9,092 nucleotides of DNA from Bacillota bacterium (lineage in GTDB: Bacteria > Bacillota > Clostridia > Acetivibrionales > DTU013), in assembly GCA_023399355.1 (NCBI GenBank), contig JAEWQC010000133.1, positions 1 to 9,092 of the forward strand, in the 5' to 3' direction. The position numbers and the translations under genes were made by a program. Shown piece by piece: positions 5,300 to 9,092 of this stretch (positions are counted from its first letter, which is position 1; the number at the start of each line of letters is the position of its first letter). The notes under the pieces are model-generated. The model saw only the letters and a program-made list of their open reading frames with translations. It did not search any database and was not told where the DNA came from.

Positions 5300-6646
5300 A
5301 TGAGAGTTTCAATCATTGGCGGAACCGGATATATCGGGTTGGTAACAGGAATTGGACTGGCAGTGAAAGGTCATAACGTCATTTGTGCGGACATTGATCA
5401 TTCAAAAATTGAAAAAATGAAAAGGGGCATACTGCCTGTTTATGAAGACGGATTGGAGGCTCTTCTCCGGAAAGCGAAACAGGAGGGGCATATCAGTTTC
5501 ACCGACAATATTCACAATGCTGTGACAGGGGCGGATTTATTGATGATAGCCGTTGGTACTCCTGAAGGGTTGAATGGAGAGACGGATATGAATCAGTTGC
5601 TGAATGCACTTAAATCAATAGCGTGTTCCATGGATAAACATAAAACAATTGTGATCAAAAGCACGGTTCCTGTGGGTACGAATGATATGGCTGCTGTCTT
5701 TTTAAAAAAGCATCTTAAATCGTCGTTCCAGTCATTTAGCCTGATATCGAATCCGGAATTTTTGCGTGAAGGTTCTGCAGTAAAGGATTTTTTGAATCCT
5801 GACAGGATCGTCATAGGTACTTATGATAATGATGCACTGCAAACCATGAGGGATTTGTACAGCGGTTTCGATTGCCCTTTTATCGTAACAGAGCCGTGTA
5901 GTGCCGAGATGGTGAAATATGCATGTAATTCCTATCTTGCCGCAAGAATATCCTTTATCAACGAAATTGCGGAAATTTGTGAAAAAGTGGGTGCTGACAT
6001 ACAGTCTGTCACCGAGGGCATGAAATTCGATAAAAGAATCGGGGGGAATTACCTGAATCCTGGCCCGGGTTTTGGCGGTCCCTGCCTGCATAAGGATATC
6101 AGATCTCTCATTTATTTCGGGGAACAATCTGGAGCAGATGCCGGAATGCTCAGGGCAATTCTGGAAAGGAATGAAAAGCAGGTAGAAAATATTATGCAGT
6201 ATATCGGCACTGCATTGAAAAGTATTAAAAATAAGAAAGTTGCTGTTCTGGGATTGAGTTTTAAAGCCGGGACTGATGATACGAGAAATTCACCCGCAAT
6301 ATCCTTGATCAGAATGCTTACTGGAGCGAAATACAAGGTTTCTGTCTATGATCCGAAAGTCCGGGAAATTGAGGATTCCTTAAAATCTTCTGTTATGATG
6401 ACTAAAAGCATTGATGAAGCTTCAGCAAATGCAGACTGTATAGTAGTCATGACCGAATGGGAAGAATTCTTTGACATGGACCTTGAGGCTCTTTACAATG
6501 TGATGAGACACGCTTACATGGTGGACGCGAGGAACATCATATCTCCTAAAAGAGCTTCAAAGGCTGGATTCCAATATAAAGGGATCGGCGTGGGACGATT
6601 CGGATCACGTGAAAATGCCGATAAACTGATGGAAGAGATCATTTAG
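5300..6646 (+). CDS. ugd: UDP-glucose 6-dehydrogenase
   Basis: A 448-residue UDP-glucose/GDP-mannose dehydrogenase, oxidising UDP-glucose to UDP-glucuronate with two NAD. The N-terminal Rossmann motif GGTGYIG is at 7-13, IKSTVPVGT and NPEFLREGSA follow, Lys206 and Asn210 are in EMVKYACN, and the catalytic Cys262 is in GPGFGGPC. The C-terminal UDP-binding domain has LGLSFKAGTDDTRNSP. Length is normal and all key residues are present. Ile replaces the usual Val in GYVG, and PCLHKD replaces the usual SCFPKD, so it is a slightly divergent branch. The ATG at 5300 is preferred over one at 5276 because GGAGGG lies upstream and the Rossmann strand starts at once. A 53-base gap with a small stem (AGCATG 5247-5252, CATGCT 5268-5273) separates it from the glycosyltransferase, for which it probably makes the sugar donor. 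Confidence 0.95.
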   Translation: MRVSIIGGTGYIGLVTGIGLAVKGHNVICADIDHSKIEKMKRGILPVYEDGLEALLRKAKQEGHISFTDNIHNAVTGADLLMIAVGTPEGLNGETDMNQLLNALKSIACSMDKHKTIVIKSTVPVGTNDMAAVFLKKHLKSSFQSFSLISNPEFLREGSAVKDFLNPDRIVIGTYDNDALQTMRDLYSGFDCPFIVTEPCSAEMVKYACNSYLAARISFINEIAEICEKVGADIQSVTEGMKFDKRIGGNYLNPGPGFGGPCLHKDIRSLIYFGEQSGADAGMLRAILERNEKQVENIMQYIGTALKSIKNKKVAVLGLSFKAGTDDTRNSPAISLIRMLTGAKYKVSVYDPKVREIEDSLKSSVMMTKSIDEASANADCIVVMTEWEEFFDMDLEALYNVMRHAYMVDARNIISPKRASKAGFQYKGIGVGRFGSRENADKLMEEII

Positions 6647-6702
6647 TATTGCAAACCCTGTTATTTTTGTGCTTCAGGTGCAGCCGGATTTCGTCCGCAA
6701 TA

Positions 6703-6927
6703 ATGGGAAGGAAAATACTTGTAAAGGCTTCAGTAAACTTCTTTGATAAAAAGTTTCTTAATAGTGATTGCGTATTGGTGATCTCGGCGGATACACCTTA
6801 TTTTCAACTGCCCCAGGAGATAAAGGATCAGGTGACGGAAGTCGGCTACTATAACTTAAGACCAAATGAATATATGATTTTTAACTGTTCAAAAGCACAG
6901 GTGATTATTGTACAGAGTGACAAATAA
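6703..6927 (+). CDS. small hypothetical protein at the operon end
   Basis: A 74-residue ORF starting MGRKILVKASVNFFD and ending VIIVQSDK, mostly predicted strand, with no membrane segment or motif I recognise. It follows ugd by 56 bases on the same strand. Neither the ATG at 6703 nor an in-frame TTG at 6649 has a good SD, so the start is uncertain, and the ORF could be a remnant. Its clean protein-like composition and codon use favour a real gene. It ends three bases from the stop of the convergent transporter gene, leaving no room for a separate terminator. Confidence 0.5.
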   Translation: MGRKILVKASVNFFDKKFLNSDCVLVISADTPYFQLPQEIKDQVTEVGYYNLRPNEYMIFNCSKAQVIIVQSDK

Positions 6928-6930
6928 TGA

Positions 6931-8958
6931 TTATACGGATTCATGACTTTCTTCGCGCCTGCTTTCAGGATAAAACAGCAGGAACAGGATAGCGGAAACG
7001 GTTAATAAAATGATGGAGAGATAGATCTGCTTAAACCCAGTATTGAGAGTGGACTGGAATGAAGCCTCAAGCGTGGAGGACCTGGCATTTATTTCTCCCA
7101 GATAATTCTGCAGGGCTTTGTCAAAGGTGTCCGGCACTGCTGCTTTGTAAGCTTTCAGCTGTGACAGGGTAGTATCCATTCCTGATATGGCGGACTTTAT
7201 ACCGAAAGCAGCAGCCTGCATTTTTTCAATGCCTGCAGAAGTGCTATTCCCAACTTTCTGCATACCCTCAAGTTTCCTGACAAGGTCCGCTCTGGCTGCA
7301 GTCAAGGCATCAATACCCTGTTGTACACCTTTATCAATAGTGTCAACGACCTCAGGGATCTTCAGCTTGAACATCTCTGAAGCAAAATAACCTGTTCTCT
7401 CTGTAATATTGGTCACATCGGCGGTCTTCATCTGTTCGATCAACTTTTCGGGAACCTTGCCGTCACCGTCTTTGAAATCAATTTTGATAGTGGTCATACT
7501 GCCAAGATCGGGGAAAGCCAAACCTGCCAGCTTATCCTTCATTGCCGGATTGCTCTTCATTTCTGAAATTCCCTGATTCAACTCCTGTGCATAAGGCAGC
7601 GGAGGTACGCTGATCTCTTTCGGCAGCAGGTCCATGATATTGCCCTGTATGTTTCCGCCTGCATGGGCCAGAAAGCCAATCATGATAGCAGGGGCTATGG
7701 CAGTCCCGATGGAACGTACAAGGGACAATGCCGCCAGTGCGGAGTTCGATTCCTCCGTGCGGGTGTTTGCAAGCATCATATAGTTCAAAGGAGTACCTAT
7801 CGTGAAGCCTACACCCAGACCAATCAGCATGAGGGAAATAAAAACGGCCGGGATGCTTGGATACGGGATAGTCACAAGAATCAGGAACAGGGATCCTGCA
7901 ATAGAGAGAATGAAACCAACAGCCAATACAAGCTTTGCTCCGAATTTGTCGATCAGCTTGCCTGAAAAGGGTGCGCCTGCTCCTGCAAAAACACCCAGTA
8001 TGATTACAAAATAACCACCGCTGCCGGATGCTATTTTTAAAGCGTTTTCAGAGAACTGTGGTACGAAAATCATCCCCATGAGTATGACGCCCGTTACAAT
8101 GGAGAGTAATAGGGTGATTACTATTTTATAGTTGGTGAAATAACTCAGATTCATCACAGGGTCTTCCGCCTTGTTTTCCGCAAGGATGAATATGGGAAGC
8201 AGTGCGACAAACAGGATCAGGAATGGATATACATCGGGTTTGGTGATGGACTGGCTGAAATGGAAAAAATCTATGTTTCGAAGTCCGTATAACAGCGAGA
8301 GCACCATGAGTACCAGTATGAAGATGCCCGGGAGGTCTATCTTCTTTATATTTGTTAGTTTTGTATTTGGCAGGAATACCAGTCCTGCGAGAATGACAAA
8401 AATACTGATGGGAATGTTCACATAAAATATGTATTGCCAATTGTTTACACCGAAAATATCCAGGATTGCGCTGCCTGCCGAGGCACCGAAGATGTTTGCG
8501 ATGCCGTAGACACCTCCGACCAGGCCAAGGGCCAGACCGCGTTTTTCTTCAGGGAATATGGTGCCGAATTCTGCCGTTGCCACCGGTACTATTCCACCGC
8601 CGCCGATAGCCTGAATACTTCGTGCAATGAGCAGCAGCGTGAAGCTGTTGAAGTTCTCTGAAAGTCCGCAGAAGAGGGAACCTGCTCCAAAAAGGACGAT
8701 GCTGGTCAGATAGATTATCTTTCTGCCATATTTATCTGCAAGCTTTCCCATAACCGGGATACTTGCCGCGTAAGCCAGCGTATAGATGGTTATCATCCAG
8801 ATGCCGGTCTGGTCGCCAACGCGGAGGTTATTCTGTATAATGGTCCTTGCGGGGGTAACGATACCGGTATCTATTGCGCCCATGAAAATACCGAACAGAT
8901 ACACCGCCATGACCATTTTGAAATTGATTTTTTTCAAGGTGTCATTTTGCTGAGTCAT
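6931..8958 (-). CDS. DHA2-type MFS exporter with a large extracytoplasmic insert
   Basis: A 675-residue drug:H+ antiporter-2 (EmrB/QacA) MFS protein, about 150-200 residues longer than usual. It has Asp30 in helix 1 (AIDTGIV), motif A GKLADKYGRK at 71-80 and a motif-C-like GIANIFGASAG in helix 5, with 14 predicted helices in all. Between helix 13 (about 408-430) and helix 14 (about 643-662) lies a hydrophilic stretch of about 205 residues, rich in long amphipathic helices, which should face outside. Such helical inserts recall those of YhgE/Pip-type proteins and could contact cell-wall or lipid substrates. Substrate unknown: a drug, or a glycolipid given the neighbouring operon, although the genes are convergent. 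The ATG has no SD and may rely on a short upstream ORF. Drug-exporter labels are a family-level guess. Confidence 0.92.
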   Translation of the reverse strand: MTQQNDTLKKINFKMVMAVYLFGIFMGAIDTGIVTPARTIIQNNLRVGDQTGIWMITIYTLAYAASIPVMGKLADKYGRKIIYLTSIVLFGAGSLFCGLSENFNSFTLLLIARSIQAIGGGGIVPVATAEFGTIFPEEKRGLALGLVGGVYGIANIFGASAGSAILDIFGVNNWQYIFYVNIPISIFVILAGLVFLPNTKLTNIKKIDLPGIFILVLMVLSLLYGLRNIDFFHFSQSITKPDVYPFLILFVALLPIFILAENKAEDPVMNLSYFTNYKIVITLLLSIVTGVILMGMIFVPQFSENALKIASGSGGYFVIILGVFAGAGAPFSGKLIDKFGAKLVLAVGFILSIAGSLFLILVTIPYPSIPAVFISLMLIGLGVGFTIGTPLNYMMLANTRTEESNSALAALSLVRSIGTAIAPAIMIGFLAHAGGNIQGNIMDLLPKEISVPPLPYAQELNQGISEMKSNPAMKDKLAGLAFPDLGSMTTIKIDFKDGDGKVPEKLIEQMKTADVTNITERTGYFASEMFKLKIPEVVDTIDKGVQQGIDALTAARADLVRKLEGMQKVGNSTSAGIEKMQAAAFGIKSAISGMDTTLSQLKAYKAAVPDTFDKALQNYLGEINARSSTLEASFQSTLNTGFKQIYLSIILLTVSAILFLLFYPESRREESHESV

Positions 8959-8963
8959 ATAAA

Positions 8964-8987
8964 TTACTTGTATGATGTATTCAACAT
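8964..8987 (-). CDS. seven-codon leader ORF before the MFS gene
   Basis: On the minus strand ATG at 8987 begins MLNTSYK and stops at 8964, five bases before the exporter's ATG. It has a proper SD, AAGAAAGGA (8996-9004), eight bases upstream, whereas the exporter itself has none. Ribosomes finishing the leader could restart on the exporter, or the leader could serve as a regulatory peptide. Alternatively, the exporter start is simply weak. Confidence 0.4.
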   Translation of the reverse strand: MLNTSYK

Positions 8988-8989
8988 CA
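8973..8989. promoter_or_regulatory. inverted repeat over the exporter's leader
   Basis: TGATGT (8973-8978) and ACATCA (8984-8989) are perfect 6-bp arms around a 5-base centre. Allowing one bulged A, the stem extends to nine pairs with GTA (8970-8972) and TAC (8991-8993). It covers the start codon of the leader ORF and lies next to its SD. It could be an operator for a repressor, or an RNA hairpin hiding the leader start. Confidence 0.4.
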
Positions 8990-9092
8990 ATACATTCCTT
9001 TCTTATATATTTTTATTTATACTTTATTTAACACTGTGGACTTTTTATAAAAATTTATAGCTTTGACTATTTAAAGGAGTGTATTGCCACAG

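Noticed and set aside
9040..9092. Start of a rightward gene at the window end (TTGACT, then AAAGGAG)
   Set aside because: Only a few bases remain after the SD-like site and no reading frame can be judged.

Overview
The window looks like chromosomal DNA of a low- to mid-GC Gram-positive bacterium, most likely a member of the Clostridia. This rests on strong GAGGAGG-type ribosome binding sites, sigma-A-like promoters, and the overall flavour of the proteins. No rRNA or tRNA gene is present, so the assignment is an inference. Nearly all of the sequence can be placed in four blocks.

Block 1 (1-2562) is an AT-rich two-gene cassette: an AAA/ABC-type ATPase (666-1688), then a small protein with a PD-(D/E)xK-like nuclease motif (1688-2209), overlapping by one base. 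It has its own extended -10 promoter. It sits between two inverted copies of a GC-richer sequence (1-136 and 2427-2562, 136 bp with one mismatch). The layout resembles an accessory anti-phage or conflict module. I cannot match it with certainty to a named system.

Block 2 (2374-3266) is a poorly understood accessory patch. It holds a dubious basic ORF containing the right repeat arm, a small hydrophobic protein coupled to it through an ATGA overlap, a strong stem-loop, and a 51-residue gene on the minus strand. That gene has a good SD site and a promoter whose -35 lies in a perfect 15-bp palindrome.

Block 3 (3379-6927) is the most coherent part. It is an operon of a membrane-anchored zinc-dependent phospholipase C-like enzyme, a GT4 glycosyltransferase of the diacylglycerol-glycosyltransferase type, and a UDP-glucose 6-dehydrogenase, followed by a small unknown ORF. 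Together they could turn phospholipid into diacylglycerol, make UDP-glucuronate, and put the sugar on the diacylglycerol, replacing phospholipid with a phosphate-free glucuronolipid. Upstream lie three TTxAxx half-sites at exact 11-bp spacing before a TATAAT box, resembling a PhoP box. That would fit induction by phosphate starvation. Each enzyme family is clear; the combined pathway and its regulation are inferred.

Block 4 (6931-9092) is a convergent DHA2-type 14-helix MFS exporter. It has an unusually large, probably extracytoplasmic insertion of about 200 residues between its last two helices. Its start lacks an SD site but follows closely a seven-codon ORF that has one, and a palindrome overlaps that leader. 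Positions 9005-9092 are AT-rich upstream sequence with no feature I can support.
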